A stretch of DNA of 12,388 bases from CAZZGX01 sp964653715 (GTDB taxonomy: Bacteria; Patescibacteriota; Minisyncoccia; Ryanbacterales; GWA2-47-10b), in the NCBI GenBank assembly GCA_964653715.1, contig CAZZGX010000016.1, positions 1 to 12,388 of the forward strand. The letters run 5' to 3'. The notes under the pieces are model-generated. The model saw nothing but the letters and a program-made list of their open reading frames with translations. It made no database searches and was not told the origin of the DNA. Shown piece after piece: positions 11,942 to 12,388 of the stretch. The first letter of the stretch is position 1, and each line of letters starts with the position of its first letter. A program made the position numbers and the translations under genes.

Positions 11942-12388
<447 letters not shown>

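Overview
The window looks like chromosome from a Candidate Phyla Radiation (Patescibacteria, Parcubacteria-like) bacterium. This is inferred from gene content and style, not from a marker gene. It has short, tightly packed genes, many start codons without a Shine-Dalgarno sequence, and protein types I associate with that group: DUF3467, DUF3105, a YerC/TrpR-like regulator, a PD-(D/E)XK protein, and degenerate versions of universal enzymes. TGA serves as a normal stop, so the code is standard.

Layout. 1-1441: the end of an O6-alkylguanine-DNA alkyltransferase, a DUF3467 protein and endonuclease IV (nfo), in one plus-strand run. 1442-2049: a TrpR-superfamily repressor-like gene between two copies of the same palindrome, closed by a terminator. 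2050-3870: small accessory genes. On the minus strand these are an 80-aa protein, a divergent beta-carbonic-anhydrase-like protein, and a two-gene unit of a 55-aa membrane protein and a 90-aa protein. On the plus strand there is a 65-aa single-helix membrane protein. The minus-strand genes carry good ribosome binding sites and several have near-consensus promoters. 3885-7247: a plus-strand run of bcp (peroxiredoxin), a PD-(D/E)XK nuclease-like protein, a DUF3105 membrane protein, a MutY-like glycosylase and a DedA membrane protein. 7251-7899: a 24-codon remnant of a polysaccharide pyruvyl transferase gene, then an unrecognised 132-aa gene with a strong terminator. 7912-11228: priA-def-fmt on the minus strand, a common bacterial order. 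11243-12388: a signal-peptidase-I-like gene, an AT-rich gap, and the start of a helix-turn-helix gene.

Three threads run through the window. First, several enzymes keep their family's scaffold but have lost catalytic or cofactor residues: PriA lacks the Walker A, DEAH and motif VI signatures; the signal-peptidase-like protein lacks both the Ser and the Lys of the dyad; MutY lacks the iron-sulfur cysteines. Second, many genes have a -10-like hexamer ending 5 to 8 nt before the start codon, often with a -35-like hexamer 17 bp further up, so leaderless mRNAs are likely. Third, two DNA-binding-protein genes (1497 and 11976) each have a perfect palindrome across the promoter spacer, which suggests autoregulation.

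Together the genes cover DNA repair (alkyltransferase, endonuclease IV, MutY), peroxide defence (Bcp), replication restart (PriA), formyl-methionine handling (Fmt, Def) and the cell envelope (DedA, DUF3105, small membrane proteins). Functions are assigned by recognising motifs by eye; no database search was run.
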